Shown here in pieces: positions 45,930 through 58,647 of a stretch of 64,000 nucleotides of DNA. Source of the stretch: Diphasiastrum complanatum (lineage: Eukaryota > Streptophyta > Lycopodiopsida > Lycopodiales > Lycopodiaceae); the NCBI GenBank assembly GCA_029204225.1, contig CM055110.1, positions 40,802,130-40,866,129 on the forward strand, in the 5' to 3' direction. The translations under genes were made by a program, and so were the position numbers. The notes beneath the pieces were generated by a model. That model saw only the letters and a list, made by a program, of their open reading frames with translations. It had not been told where the DNA came from and did not search any database. Positions within the stretch are counted from its first letter, which is position 1, and each line of letters starts with the position of its first letter.

Positions 45930-48524
45930 ATGGCGTCTGCGATGGTAAACTTCCCTCTGAACACTGGCAAGTCTATTCCTGCCATTGGGTTGGGCTCAAT
46001 CCTCCTGGAAGGTGATCAATCTCTGGTTGTTGATTCTGTGCTGCATGCCATCAAGGTCAGATTCCTCACCAAATGCCCATTATTTTCTGCTTTCCATCTG
46101 AGTTTTGGGTCCTTTGTCCCTTTTAGTATCTTCTGAACAGTACTTGATAAGTACGCTCTCTTAGGATCTTGTGGTAGCTCATCATGTTGGCACCTGACTC
46201 CTGAGATAAAATCAGCTCTTTAAAGAGCTACAAAGCCTACAAACCGGCCAATTGTTTACATTTCGTCGCTTAGTTTCAGAATAGTAACTTTTTTACTTGT
46301 CTTCAAGTAGCTAGTTTTACTTATAAATCTTACGGATAAAAGGTTCCTTGCATCCTTTTCATTCGTTGTTAAACATTGTTCCCAGGCCGTGCAGCCAAGC
46401 TTCATTGTAGTGAACACAGCCCTGAAATCTTACACTTCGATTTTTCAAGCAAGATTCCTGAATACCTTTTCTGATCCGCAACTGGATCTGGTTGCATTCG
46501 TTTGAAATGAAAACAGTGATTTTTTTGAAAAAGATACCATGAACTTCATGTTAGCTAAGATCATCTGAAGGTGTTTGCAGGTTGGCTACAGGCACTTTGA
46601 TACTGCGACCATATATGGGACTGAGGGAGCTCTAGGTGAAGCCCTAGCTGAAGCATTCAGGAGTGGGTAGGTGAGTAGAGAGGCGGCTTTTATCACCTCT
46701 AAATTGTGGAATACGGATCATGAGCCTGAAGATGTGTTGCCAGCAGTGCAGAAGAGCCTCAGGTACTTTATTCTCTCGGTGATTCGTATTCCTGGTAGAT
46801 GGGTGCTTTCAACTGCATCCCATCCTCCACTGTAGTAAAAGAAGAAAAGAATGTCCAGGATAAAATCCTGCCACCAGGACTTTACAAGTCTTTACCTTCG
46901 GGCAGGTGTCAGAAACCTCTAAAATTCCACCAATAGCAAAAACGTAATTATGAATGTCTTTCGATTGCTGTGTAAAGTTCATGGCCTTCCAACTGTAATG
47001 TCCCTTACGCTAACAAGTCTATGGGCTTTGCCATACTCTTGAAAAGGAACTGAAAGAGTTTCTGGTCTTTACATGTCCATAAGTGGTCTTTGTTTAGTCT
47101 TGTAACAACAACATAACATGTCTAAAATGGATAGGCAAGTTATGGTGTCATTAGCTCGATCATTTGTGTCACTCTCAAGGTCCAGTAAGAAATGAAATAC
47201 GGAGTTTCGCTCAGCTTGAGTCTGAAATTGGTCCGTTTATATATGGTAGATTTACGTATATCAGGAATAAAGAATCACCTTGTTTGTTTATGCATACCTT
47301 TCTCAAATCACTTCCAAGTGTTTGCGTGCTTATGTATAAATTTCTGAAAGACGCTCATTTGTCATGTTGCTTTTCCCACAGTAATCAAATTTTATCGCAG
47401 TCTTTTGCAGCTAAATTACATTGATCTCTACTTGATACACTGACCTTTGAGGTTCAAGAAAGGTGTGGCGATTCCCCCCAAAGGAGATGACGACTTTTTA
47501 CCCATTGACATCAAGGCAACATGGCAAGCACTAGAAAAATGTGTAGAAAAAGGGCTAGTACATGCCATTGGTGTCAGTAACTTCAGCGTGGAAAAATTGA
47601 CAAGCTTGCTTGACTATGCCAAGATTGTTCCATCTGTTAATCAGGTATGCCAGCGTCTTCAAAGCAGTTGAATCTGCTCGGTTGAAAGTTCGCTGGAATA
47701 AAATTCTTCACTCGGATCAAATTTAGTATTTCTCACAATAGAACAGTTTTCTTGAAACATTTGTCATTAAATTTTGCATTAGTGGATATTGTTACACATT
47801 CTGGTTAAATTAATTGCTAAATACGGGGCGTTCTGAGTGCAGCTGTCCCAGATCCACACGTTGCTTTCTATCTTTTAAGCTCTGGCATGTGTTTATCCTG
47901 CGTAGGATCATCACGGTGATATCAGTTTTGATAAGATTCAGCTCATTATCTAATCTTATGCAGGTTGAGAAACTGAAACCATTTTGTGACGCTAAGGGCA
48001 TCCATGTCAGTGGGTGGTCACCTCTTGGCGCTCCAGGAGCTGTTTATGGTACACAAAGTGTCATAAATAATTCCGTTCTTCAAAGCATTGCAGAAAAGCG
48101 TGGCAAGACACCAGCTCAGGTGGGTAATGAAGAATTCCCTCAGCCTTTCTCATTTTGCTCTATTTGAAAATGCTTGTTGTAGAGGCTGAGCTACAGACAA
48201 TGGAATTTAGTTATCTGGGTTGCAATTCTTTCTTTCTTTCTTCAAATGTCAAGACAAGTATGCTCCCATGAATAGTGCAGCCTTGCAATTTGCTTTCAGG
48301 TGGCATTGCGCTGGGGAGTGCAGACTGGAGCTAGTGTGCTGCCCAAAAGTTTCAATCCAAAACGAATAGCAGAAAACTTTGATATATTCAGCTGGGAGCT
48401 TTCTGAAGACGACATCACCCAAATAAGTAAAATTGAGCAATGTAGATCTTTCCCTTGTGAGTTCTTTTGTAATCCCAAGGAAAATCCTAAGAACCCAGAA
48501 GAACTATGGGATGGAGACTTCTAA
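45930..48524 (+). pseudogene. Aldo-keto reductase copy 3, five exons, two nonsense codons
   Basis: Exons correspond one-to-one to the intact gene: 45930-46055, 46581-46762, 47401-47644, 47964-48119, 48300-48524, with intron sequence also conserved. In exon 2 Leu72 TTG became TAG (46668-46670). In exon 3 the Trp after the catalytic His became TGA (47441-47443, L-I-H-stop-P). Exon 3 also has an in-frame extra Asp (DDDFLP). Exon 4 lacks 24 bp, removing RHPVWQQK (V-E-K-L-K-P). Exon 5 is nearly identical to 37073-37297 and ends ELWDGDF. A truncated or silent product is expected. Confidence 0.9.
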
Positions 48525-48904
48525 GGCCTGCCACATGCCTAAATCTACTCAAGAAGATCATAATATTTTACTCTTATTTAAAAACATGGAGCTTCTGAAC
48601 GCTTTCCTTTTATTTTAGTCTCTAGGAGGATTGGTAAGAGATCCCTCACACAACAAATATGCAGAAAGCTCCTTTGCTAAGGAGGCTAGGTTTTCAAGTT
48701 CCCAATTAGAGTCCAATAATCAACATCTCAATAAGCCTCATATCTATTCAAATATTTATGATCTGAATAAATATTTATGATCTGTTAAGTCTAGAGTGAT
48801 CACTTCTCAATTATAGGGTTTCCTCATCCTTGTAGAAGTAGAGATGTTGTAAATCAATTAAGCAATCTGATTATTTTGTTACTCCATGAGGTTTACTTAT
48901 TTAG

Positions 48905-51211
48905 GAAAATTATGTCCGTTCGTCCTTTGGGTCGGATTTTGCAGTAGCTTTTCCCTTGAGATCGAAAAATTGATCTTCCAAGAAAGTGACATCTTTGCTC
49001 GAGAAGGTCTTCTGAGAGTCCAGATTGAAGAGTTTGTAGGTCTGATGGTCTGAGGAATAGCCAATAAAAATCGATCTTTTGATGTCAGACCCTTGGATCG
49101 GATTTTGGATTTTTCGACCCTGGATCAGATTTTGACTGTTCGATCCATGGGTCGGATTTTTCTGGAGATTAGCAGGGATTTGACTGGGAGCAATACATCC
49201 ACACTCTGATATTTGTGAGTGATGGCTTCGATCCTGTCCACACCTCATAAGGTGTCTTGCCATTCAGGGCCTCTGAAATGGATCTATTTTGAAGGTAGGT
49301 TACTATAGTAACAGCTTCTGACTAGAATTTCTTTCGAAGAGATGCATGGGCCAGCATGCTCCTTGCACTTTCAATGAGTGACTGAGTCTTCCATTTAGCT
49401 ACACCATTGGATTGAGCTGAGTTTGTTGTAAAATGTTGTTGTATTCCGGTTGCCTTGCAAAAGTCTTTGAATTTGTTGGAGATAAATACTCCCCCTACAT
49501 CAGAGCGTAGAGCTCTGGGTCGATTTTTTCTGATAATGCTTTGAACTGCATGAAGAACTTGAGAGTATCGGATTTGTTCTTCAAGAAATATGTTGTAGTC
49601 CTCCGAGAGAAGTCATCAATAATAGTCAGCAAATAGATAGCTCCCCCTGTGGAAATAGTCTACATATGACCACAAATGTCCATGTGTACTAGATCTAGCC
49701 AATTTCTAGAAGTACATTCAAGAATCTGAAATGATTGAACTTCTAACATGCTTGCTGGAAATACAGCTTGTCCATGAAAAATCAAATTTGCTAATGGAAG
49801 GAAAATCTTGCACTAAATTCTAATTTGACATTTGCTTAATACAATTGGAATTTAAATGGCCTAATCTGTAATGCCACAACATATCATTTGATTCAGAACT
49901 TGTTGTATACAGAGCTTGACAAATAGAAGAATTGTAGTGGCTGAGTTTGTAGAGATTGTCACTTCTTCTCCCGAAAGCTAAAACTTTTCTCGACTTGTCA
50001 AAAATGGTGCAGCCATGTGTGTACATGTCACAAGCTTCTGACCCAAATCTGTGATTCTGTTAACTGAGAGCAGATTTTTGGTCAGGTTTGGAATATGTAA
50101 AACATTGGACAACAACCTAACATCACTTTTTTGGAATTTGACCCCAACTATTCCTTCACCTTCAATGGAGTGGGATGAGTTGTCTCCAAGTTGCACAACT
50201 CTAGAATGAGTGAAGGGCTTGTAGCTTTGGAACCAGTCCCAATGGTGAGTCATGTGTTGTGTTGCTCCGGAGTCCAAGTACTAGGAATCGATATTCTGTA
50301 GATTTTTTACCTCGGTCAAGAAGGCAGTTTCATCTTCCTCTTCATGCTAGATCGAGTAACTGGTTGAGACAACATTTGCTTGTTGTTGGGACTGCATGTT
50401 CTTTTCATTATTTTGCGTGAGTGTTCTACAGTCCTTGATGAGATGGCCACCCCTGTTATAGTATTTACAAAACAAGTTCTGCCTTGGCTGGAATGATGAA
50501 GAAAAATTCGAATTCGACCTTGAGCCAGAATTCGACCATGAGTTAAAATTCGACCCAGGCTGCAAGTTGCCCTTTCTTTTAGGAGAATATGACTTTGGAG
50601 ATCTCTTGGATCTGAACTTCTAATTTTTGGTTGTGTATAGAGCCTAAGAATCCGATCATGAGCTTGAGGAGCATGCATTCCTTCGATCTCCTCTTGTAAC
50701 AACATTGAAATGACTCTTGATAGAGTAAGTTCTTGTTGTGTCGAGATAGCCATGACCCATGTTTCATACGCTTCATCTGAATCTTCAATGTTCGATCCTG
50801 TTGCAGTCATTTGCTCTATAAGGTTTTTGAATGTGTTGAGATGGCTGGAAATAGTGTCTGTATCAGACATTCTGAGAGTGAAGAATTTCTTCCTCAAATG
50901 TAGTTTGGAAGTGACATCTCTGATGTCATAAAGAGTTGCCAGGATGTCCCAAGCATCCTTAGAAGTCTGTGCAGATCGAATATGACTGATTTGGGAGTCT
51001 CGTACATTCTGAGTGATTAAGACAAAAGCCTTGTCATCTCGTTGTCTCCATTTGGTGATGCTAGCTGCATCAGCCTCTGGCTTGATTTTGGTACCATCCA
51101 TATGTCCCACAATTCCTTGTATAGTAGAATGACCTTCATCTTGAACTTCCAGATATGGTAGTTCTCTCCATCGAGCTTGTCAATCAGAGAAGAACTAGAA
51201 GTAGAATCCAT
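48905..51211 (-). pseudogene. Copia C gag-protease-integrase remnant
   Basis: Minus strand from 51211: MDSTSSSSLIDKLDGENYHI then WKFKMKVILL (gag start), KWRQRDDKAFVLITQNV and TSKDAWDILATLYD (gag core), a zinc-knuckle-like CKYYNRGGHLIKDC near 50455, and protease DSGATQHMTHHWDWF (50277). LLSVNRITDLGQK leads to GAG-pre-integrase DMLWHYRLGHLNSNC (about 49880), then a broken integrase and a C-terminal IFIGYSSDHQTYKLFNLDSQ with KTFSSKDVTFLEDQ (49190-48960). It stops before RT. No LTR was matched. The gag and protease look unlike Copia A and B, so it is another copia lineage. Confidence 0.75.
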
Positions 51212-52154
51212 TCTGGTGTAGTAGTGATATCGTTGGTAGAAACAACAATAACGAGATATTGTTGGCTACGCACTAATTGATATGAAGTCTTGGTAGAAAC
51301 AAGATTGAATCTACAATGAAAATGCAGATTATTGAGACACCCGCTTTATAATCAAAACTGAGTACAAGAACTTGAAGCTAGCGCAAATCAGTGAGCGCTA
51401 ATCAATCTTCAGTTAAGTTCGTTGATGGCTAACTTAAAACTCAAAAACTGAACTTGACTATTTACAACATAATGTCCTACAGGATGATAACCTCATCAGA
51501 GCACTGACTCCAGTAGATCTTCCTTGATGATTGGAGCTCAGATGATCAGTTGACCTATTTAATTATCACATTTGTCCTGCAATAGGTAGCCGCCATTTTA
51601 TAATGAATGTCTGTATAGAGGTAGGCAGACTGTCAACGTCGCGACATGGGTCGGATTTTTGAGTTGACAATACAAAGGGTCATAATTTTACAAAGAGTCG
51701 GGTTTATACAAAGGGTTGGATTTATACAAAGGGTGGAATTTATACACCATGAACCATGGTTGAAAAGTTAGATCCAATTCGATCTGATCTAGGGTCGAAT
51801 ACGCCTAGATAAATTAGACTCGATCGATCCAGGGTCAAAGGTGCCCGAAAAAATTAGAACCAATCCGACCTGACCCAGGGTCGAAAAATCTCTCTTTGAC
51901 AAGAATGACATTGGGTCGGAAGATAGGCTTGGGTTGGAAAAATTCGATCTTGAATTTTTCGATCTTCAAGTAGAAAATTGAGCCTCTTCTATTTTTGTAG
52001 TTTTTCAAGAATAAGTATAAACAGGTTTTTCAGGATGCTCATTACCTAATGGAATTGGGCTTGAGCATAGAATTCCAACAACAGCCACCCTCTTGAAGCC
52101 TCTTACTCCTTGAAAGACTGTCCATCTCCATTTGAAAACAAGTGTTCATTGAGA
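51212..52154. other. Non-coding retroelement flank
   Basis: Repeated words GGGTCGGATTT, GGTTGGATTTATACAAAGGG and GATCC(A/T)(A/G)GGTC at 51640-51900. No coding signal and no clear LTR pairing. Confidence 0.35.
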
Positions 52155-52990
52155 TTACATTCTCAGGGTTAGGTCAACCCTTTCCTCAGTCCCAGTAGAT
52201 TCCAGTGCATCTTGGTAGAGTTTCAGTAGATCTTCTAAGTTGTCTTTCAACACTTCCTCACTTTCTTGATTGGGTCTCCGATTCTTTGTGATTCCTCCAA
52301 TTTCTTCCACAGACCCATTGTACGACATGTTGCCCAGTCCTTCTACTCTGTCATGGTCAGACTTTTTTGGGGTTGCGTACAACCATACTACATCCGTACG
52401 ACCTGAACTGCCCTGCTTTTGAAAACTTCTCAAAAGGGAGGTGTTCCCTAGTTTTTCCATACTTCATCTTGATTGGATGGTTGGACGTCTAACTACAGGG
52501 GGGTCAGATGCAAGTCCTTTAGTCTCTGGACCTCTGTCATTCAAAAGTAGAGCCTCCTGAGCTGAGCTATTAGCCATTAAGTGAGACTGGGGGGGGGGTT
52601 AGGGGAGAGGTTCTTTTGAGGGCTCTCCTAGACCCTCATTTTCATCTTTAATGAGGTCCTCCAACACGTCAAGGATCCATCTTGTTTTAATTTCCTTCTT
52701 CATTGAGAAACTCTCATTTCCATTGAATCCTGACTTTCTTTTGTAAATAATGAGCCCATCTTCATCTGTGCCTTGAGAACTCTTATTCTTAAGTTCTTCT
52801 ATGCTTTGAACCTCTTTTGTTTGGTTTTTAGCTCTGTTTGGGCAATCCTTGATTAGGTGACCTATTCATCTGCAGAAAAAACAAGCATCAGGGATTTGTA
52901 AATAATCCTAATTTTTGAAACATAGAACCCTCCAATCCTGATGAATTATGGAAAATCTCTTCCCATGTCAACTTCTATCAATACCTGAGA
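52155..52990 (-). pseudogene. Zinc-knuckle retroelement ORF (LINE ORF1 or gag-like)
   Basis: The minus strand around 52960-52830 reads GKRFSIIHQDWRVLCFKN and ACFFCR-stop-IGHLIKDCPNRA, a CCHC knuckle (CxxC, H, C) interrupted by one stop. Downstream are KSGFNGNESFSMKKEIKTRW and an open frame 52460-52155 (MEKLGNTSLLRSFQKQGSSG...EEVLKDNLEDLLKLYQDALE). The order recalls plant L1 ORF1, but the tRNA-Met primer-like repeats just upstream (53148-53215) suggest an LTR element gag. I leave the class open. Confidence 0.45.
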
Positions 52991-53139
52991 GAACTTTTAT
53001 AACAAGGAAGAGCTGCCCACCAACCCTTTGAGTTGATGTCCACCAATGCCTCCAAAAGCCCTCTAATGTGCCTCTCCTCCAATGCTCCTAAGATCCTTCC
53101 AAAAATAGACAATCAAATGGCCTCAAGAATTCACCAAGT

Positions 53140-53215
53140 TGGGAGACTCTGAGACCACTCTATTGGGAGGCTCTGATACCACTCTGTTGGAAGGTGCTGA
53201 TACCACTCTGTTGGG
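53140..53215 (-). repeat. Triplicated TGGTATCAGAGC-type unit
   Basis: On the minus strand, AACAGAGTGGTATCAGCACC, AACAGAGTGGTATCAGAGCC and AATAGAGTGGTCTCAGAGTC occur in tandem with a period of about 32 bp. TGGTATCAGAGC is the copia primer-binding site, complementary to initiator tRNA-Met. Confidence 0.7.
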
Positions 53216-53960
53216 TGGGTCTCGAGTAGTGATTAGGTGTGGAATAGAGTACAGAGCTCCAACATAGAGAACTTTAACAGGAACTTTACCAAACTACAAC
53301 ATCAACATTAACTTAGATCGAATGGAGGAATGTCTTGGTAGGTGTAAGAGACAACCATGAATGGAGTGAAACAATTAGGTGTCTGAGACAGCCAAGCTTC
53401 CTTCGAGTTTAGACATTCCGAATTGAGTGAGTGTCAAATGAGAAAGAAAATTACTAGAAAGCATTTGTAGTGCAATACACATAAGAAAATAGAGAATATG
53501 AATTAAGCTGTTGTGAATACAACGATTAGATCACGATCTTGTGCCCAAGAATGGTTCACATTAGTGGCATCCTGTGTGTAGTGATCTTACTTAGCTAGCT
53601 ATAGATTAAATAATTATCTCTATTCCTTGAATGGCTTTCACACTCTTGTATATCTTTGATTCTATGAAATCAAATAGCTAATACACAATGGAGTTCGCGC
53701 AGGAACTCTGATTCACTCTTCTCCACTTGCATGTGTGTTCATCGTGGTTATTATTATCTCATGAGTTGCCATTATGTATATATACCTGGAACAATTACAA
53801 TGACTACATGGGCAACGAGCGTGAAACAGCGCAGTTACTGAAAAGTGCTAAAGTGAACTGTGATGTGGTATGCGTCTTCGATCGAGGTAGTGTGGATGAT
53901 GCGGACCTCGAACTCAAAGACTTTGAGTTCAAACTAGGTCGAAGAAGATGTAGAATATGA
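53216..53960. other. Presumed LTR and flank, no gene
   Basis: This lies just upstream, on minus, of the primer-binding-like repeats and may be an LTR, but no partner was found. A 77-codon plus frame at 53727 has no motif. Confidence 0.35.
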
Positions 53961-54059
53961 AGATCTCGAACTCGAAGAGTTCATTGTCGATCTTGCTTCT
54001 GCTCTAGTTGATTGATTGCACAAACGTTCAACTTCAGAGAGTAAGACTACAGTGTTGTT

Positions 54060-54214
<155 letters not shown>

Positions 54215-54369
54215 ATTTACATAGTGTACTGGTGCTCAGGAATTGAGATGACTCGAATGATTCGTGTTCTGAGGACACAAATACTGATGAGTCGAATTCT
54301 GGTGAGATGGAGTGATGCTTAATCTCAAAACCCCACTTAAGCTTAACTCCTAGTATTTGGAATGAAATT

Positions 54370-55495
54370 AAGCAAGCTACATAATGCAACATGTTTTTAT
54401 CTTGACAGAGGCTTAGTCAAGAGATCAGCAACATACTAGTAGTAGGACAATAACTTAATTCGACATCTTTATTCTGAATTTCTCTCTAAGGAAATGAAAT
54501 TGAACTTCAATGTGTTTAGTTTTAGAGTGAGTTCATGGGTTCAGAAATAGAGCAATGCAGCTCTGATTGTTGCAATAGAGTATACTTAACTGATTTGAGA
54601 GATCATTAGATCCTGAAGCAATCTTCTGACCAGATAATTTCCTTCTCTGCAGAGGTAGCTGTGACATATTTTGATTCTGTGGAGGACAAAGAAATGCATT
54701 TATGCTTTTGACTGTTCCATGAAATGAGTCCACCTGCTAGAAAACAAAGATAGCCAGATGTGGATTTTCTTGTGTCCACATTACCAGCCCAATCGGAGTC
54801 AGAATAAGTAAGTAATGTCAAAGCATCCTCTATATTTCCATTATAACACAAAACATAGTGCGTAGTGGCTTGAATGTATCCTAGTACTCTGAGTAGAGCC
54901 TTCCAGTGAGGTAGGCCAGGATTTGACATAAATTGTAACAATGTGCTAATTGTATATGCTAGATCAAGTTTGGTGCAGACCATGGCATACATAATCGATT
55001 CGACTATGGACTGATAGGGGTAATTGCACATTTGTTTCTTCTCTGCATCAGTTTTCAGACACATATCCTTTGACAATTTGAATCACGGGTCCATAGGCAA
55101 GTCTATTGACTTGCAGTTTTCCATGCCATTCTTGTAGAGTATACTAGTTAGATATCTTTCTTGACTTAATGTGATACTTCTCTTTGCTCTATCTCTTGTT
55201 ATCTCGATTCCCAGAAGGTAGTGCACAGGGTCTGAATCAGTCATTTCAAATTCCTTCGAAAAAAGAGTCTTCGTCTCATGAAGTGACTGATTTGAATTGC
55301 TGATGATTAGTGAGTCATCAACATATAGAGGTATTATGACATAGCTTGAGCCTTTGTGTTTGAGATGAACATTAGAGTTAGCAGAGTTCGAGAAGAAGTC
55401 ATGCTGCACTTTGTAAGCAATATTGACTATTCTCCTTGGCTGTCCACAAGTTTCTATAAGAGGGTTTTTAGCCATCTCTCTCTTTCTTTTGAGAA
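54370..55495 (-). pseudogene. Copia D RT and RNase H remnant
   Basis: The minus strand from about 55390 gives KHKGSSYVIIPLYVDDSLII (RT active site YVDD), then DPVHYLLGIEITRDRAKRSI and LSQERYLTSILYKNGMENCK. A frame break follows near 55080. Then YQSIVESIMYAMVCTKLDLA, LTYSDSDWAGNVDTRKSTSG, SWNSQKHKCISLSSTESKYV (RNase H) and, after another break, ILYCNNQSCIALFLNP. A decayed end (RDKNMLHYV) lies near 54400. The N-terminal half of RT is replaced by unrelated sequence. Confidence 0.8.
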
Positions 55496-55740
55496 TGCTT
55501 TAGACCTTGAACTCGAAGAGTTCATCACTGATCTTGCTTCTACTCTAGTTGATTGATCGCACAGACGTTCAACTTAAGGCTGTAGTGCTATTGTAAAGAG
55601 AGAGAGAGTGAGAGAGTTCGTATTTACATAGTGTACTGGTGCTCAAGAATTGAGACGAACTCGAATGATTCATGTTTTGAGGACACGAATACTGATGAGT
55701 CGAATTTTGGTGAGTTGGAGTGATGCTTAATTCCAACACA

Positions 55741-56432
55741 CCACACAACCATAGTTAGATCTATGTGCAAGCAAGTCTATCTAGCACTCCCTTGATAAAC
55801 CACAATCACTACCAAAGATGGTGATCCTCTCAAGAACAAGCAAGCCAAATCTATGCTCTCTACACACTAGCCTTCCACTAGAGAATAGAAGCAAGCAACA
55901 ACCAAGAAAATCTCCTCTCATTTGGGCACCCTCCCTCTCTTATAGATGGCAAACGACTCACTCCAAAGTACTATGGAATGTCCACACAAGCCAATTGAAA
56001 AGAGGAGGCAAAGGATAGGCCAAGACCCTCACAAGTTAGTGGAATGTCAAAAGACACCTTCCATAACTTATGGTTCTTGGTTATAACTTCTTGGGTTCTT
56101 TAGGGGAATCAAGGGACTCCATGACCCTTATGTGATGGCTAACTTTGGCCCAATGCCAATTATGTGATCATGGCTCAAGGTTGAGGCCCAAGGTCTAGGA
56201 AAATGACCAATACCCATGGTAAGGTCCTCCTAGCACCTCACTATGCTCCATACCTCCATCAAGGCATAGACACCTACATGTCCTTATTTAAGGACACAAG
56301 TATTTTAATTCAAAGGCACTTATCCTTAATCCAAGGGTGACTCTCCATTTAGCCCCCCAGACGCTAAATGGGCATATAGGGGTTACTAAAGTACTGTTAG
56401 CTACATAGGTATGTAAAATTCCTTCCCCCTTA
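55741..56432 (-). mobile_element. Probable 3' LTR and polypurine tract of a gypsy element
   Basis: Minus strand TTAAGTTAAGGGGGAAGGAA (about 56415-56434) directly follows the chromodomain end, the normal place of the polypurine tract. The sequence beyond it (56410 down to about 55741) is non-coding and would be the 3' LTR. It abuts the Copia D LTR. No 5' LTR was found. Confidence 0.45.
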
Positions 56433-56434
56433 AC

Positions 56435-57180
56435 TTAATTTTTTCCTTGTAAAAAAAAATTTGAAAAATTCTTCTGGAGATCAGCCTCCTTTTCCCATGT
56501 ATCTTCCTCTTCTAACTTGCCCTTCCAACTGATTAAAAATTCTCGAAGCACTCTACTCCTTAGAGTTCTCTGTCGGCTATTAACAATCGCCTCAGGTTCA
56601 GGTGGTCCACTCGCAGACTCATCACGAAGAAGCTCTACTAAATCTTCCACAAGGACCAAAGGTTTCCCCAACCCCTTCAATTTCTCCAAAGACTTTTTGA
56701 GTCTGATCCATTTTTTGGAAAGTATTGGCAACAAGTACTTTCTAGGGTCGATTCGGGTAAGCAGGATTCCTCGAATCAGAGAAAGATTGAAATGAATTTT
56801 GCTATACGAAATAAGATCTCGTTTCATAAGGGCAAGGTATGTGTACCGGAGAATGACACAGTTAGGGCCCAAATCCTGCATGAGTGTCATGATAGTCCCA
56901 TGCGCAGGATATTAGGGTATACAAAGAATACTTGATTTAGTTAGGTGACACTTTTGGTGGCCTAAGATGACAAGTCAAGTAGAGGCTTATGTACTTAGAT
57001 GTACTAAGTGGCCTATTACATTGCAACGAGGATTTTAACTTACTAACATGAAAAACATGATGAATTTCAACATTAGCTGGAAGGTCTAGTTTGTATACGA
57101 TCTTGTTAATCACTTGATAACTTTAAAAGGATTGGAATACCTAGGTACCAACTTTAGGTCCTGCCACATCCAATCCTAGG
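56435..57180 (-). pseudogene. Ty3/gypsy chromovirus integrase C-terminus and chromodomain
   Basis: The minus strand at 57160-57020 reads KLVPRYSNPFKVI then YKLDLPANVEIHHVFHVSKL, the conserved end of chromovirus integrase. At 56700-56460 it reads PPEPEAIVNSRQRTLRSRVL, then REFLISWKGKLEEEDTWEKE, a chromodomain (aromatic W-K-G...T-W-E). Between them (about 56770-57015) the other strand codes for a different integrase region, so the gene was rearranged. Confidence 0.7.
56775..57030 (+). pseudogene. Gypsy integrase zinc-binding domain piece, opposite strand
   Basis: Plus frames give KGKVCVPENDTVRAQILHEC then HDSPMRR, and further on FWWPKMTSQVEAYVLRCTKW. This is the H-H-C-C region of gypsy integrase (C-V-P...H-E-C-H-D-S-P...W-W-P-x-M...Y-V-x-x-C). 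It is broken by stops and lies inside, and opposite to, the C-terminal gypsy remnant. Confidence 0.6.
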
Positions 57181-57983
57181 GGCTTCCTTAGTTAACCCAT
57201 GCTCTTGAGCCAATGAGAGTTTTCTAGGCTCTCAGAAGTATGACTGTAAAGAGGGGGTGCTAGCACTTTTGGTGCAATGATTCAGTAACTTTCCGGGGTC
57301 ACGGTTTGTGGTATGGTTTAGGGCACCAACAATTGTTAAGGCACTTCCGTTAGCTCTAGGATACTACCTTTAACCTTTGGGAGTATGCCTTTACACCCCT
57401 AGGGCGTAGCCAGACTTGTAAGGGCACATCCTAAAAAATCTTATAGTTTTAACCACAGAATGTAAGGTACTGCCCTTATGGTTTAGCGCATGCCCGTCAA
57501 TGTTCAAGGTACTATTTTAGGGCCCGCCTCTAGGTCTAGGTCCTGACAGAGATAAGGCCTAGAAATGTGAATGTTGTCCTTCAGTTTAGGGGTATTTCCC
57601 TCAAGTTTTAGGATGGGTATGTTTTCCACGACTAGTATAGGACTTGATGCGAAATGATATTGCTGTAAACTGCAAAGATAGGTTGTTAAGTGTAGTACCA
57701 CGGTGAAGTGTAAGTACATGCCCTTAGGCGGATAGGAACTTTAAACACCAAAGCTACCCATAGCTTTGGTGATGGAGGTGTTTAACAATGCATCAATACG
57801 AGTATAATTTTGGTGTTTTGACTCACATACAGCGTCCAAATAACTATGCTCAGGGAAAAATGGTCATCAATGGTCAAAATGTCAATTATACACCAATCAC
57901 CACTAAATCTGGTTTTCGACTAGAAAAAATGCTATAGGGCATGAAACCGATTTGTTGCTTATGATGTGCTCATGGGGTGCATG
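57181..57983. other. No gene seen; decayed retroelement sequence
   Basis: No motif. The palindrome-like TTTAAACACCAAAGCTACCC, then ATAGCTTTGGTGATGGAGGTGTTTAA lies at about 57740-57785. A 71-codon minus frame has no features. Confidence 0.4.
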
Positions 57984-58540
57984 TTATACGCACCGCTTTG
58001 TTTGATAAGCGATGGTATTTTTGCTGACTGTCGAGTCTAGGTATTCCGCTAGACAGTTCCGATGACGGGTGTGACTAGTCGTCCTTGAATGAAACACAGG
58101 AGCATTCGTCAAGTGTATGGCAGATGTATTGTCCATTTGCAGAATTAGAGGCTCATTGGTAGTTTCACTCAGTCTGTCGAGAAATTGTCTCAGCCATGTG
58201 ATCTCATTGGCCATCTTGGCGGCTGCAACATATTTTGCTTCACAGGATGACTGAGCGATGATGGTTGGATGCCCAACTTGCATCGCTATAGGAGTGCAAT
58301 TGGAATTCGGCATCACGAGAGTAACAGCCCAAATTTTTTCATTTTCTGAAGGTACTGTAGGATTCACTTCACAATCTTCTAGTGTAAAGGACCTGGGTTC
58401 ACATTGAATTGGCTCATCCTAAACACGACACAAGCAATGTCGGAGCGCATGTTATCTAATAGATACATCAGTGATCCAATTAGCCTCCTGTAAGGCGTGC
58501 ATTGCATGACTTCCTTCTCTGTTTTTCGGACCATCTTCGT
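57984..58540 (-). pseudogene. Copia RT end and RNase H fragment
   Basis: The minus strand from about 58520 gives RRLIGSLMYLLDNMRSDIAC (the RT end), and from 58300 IIAQSSCEAKYVAAAKMANE, ITWLRQFLDRLSE and LQMDNTSAIHLTNAPVFHSR (RNase H). It belongs to a different copia lineage from A to E. Confidence 0.65.
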
Positions 58541-58647
58541 TTGTCAGAATCATTCTTGCAAGCATTGGGGTGTTGGCCCCTTTGCAATCTGTCATCCCAA
58601 AATGAGTCTAAGGTCTTCTGGATGTAACTGGATTGATGAAGATATTA

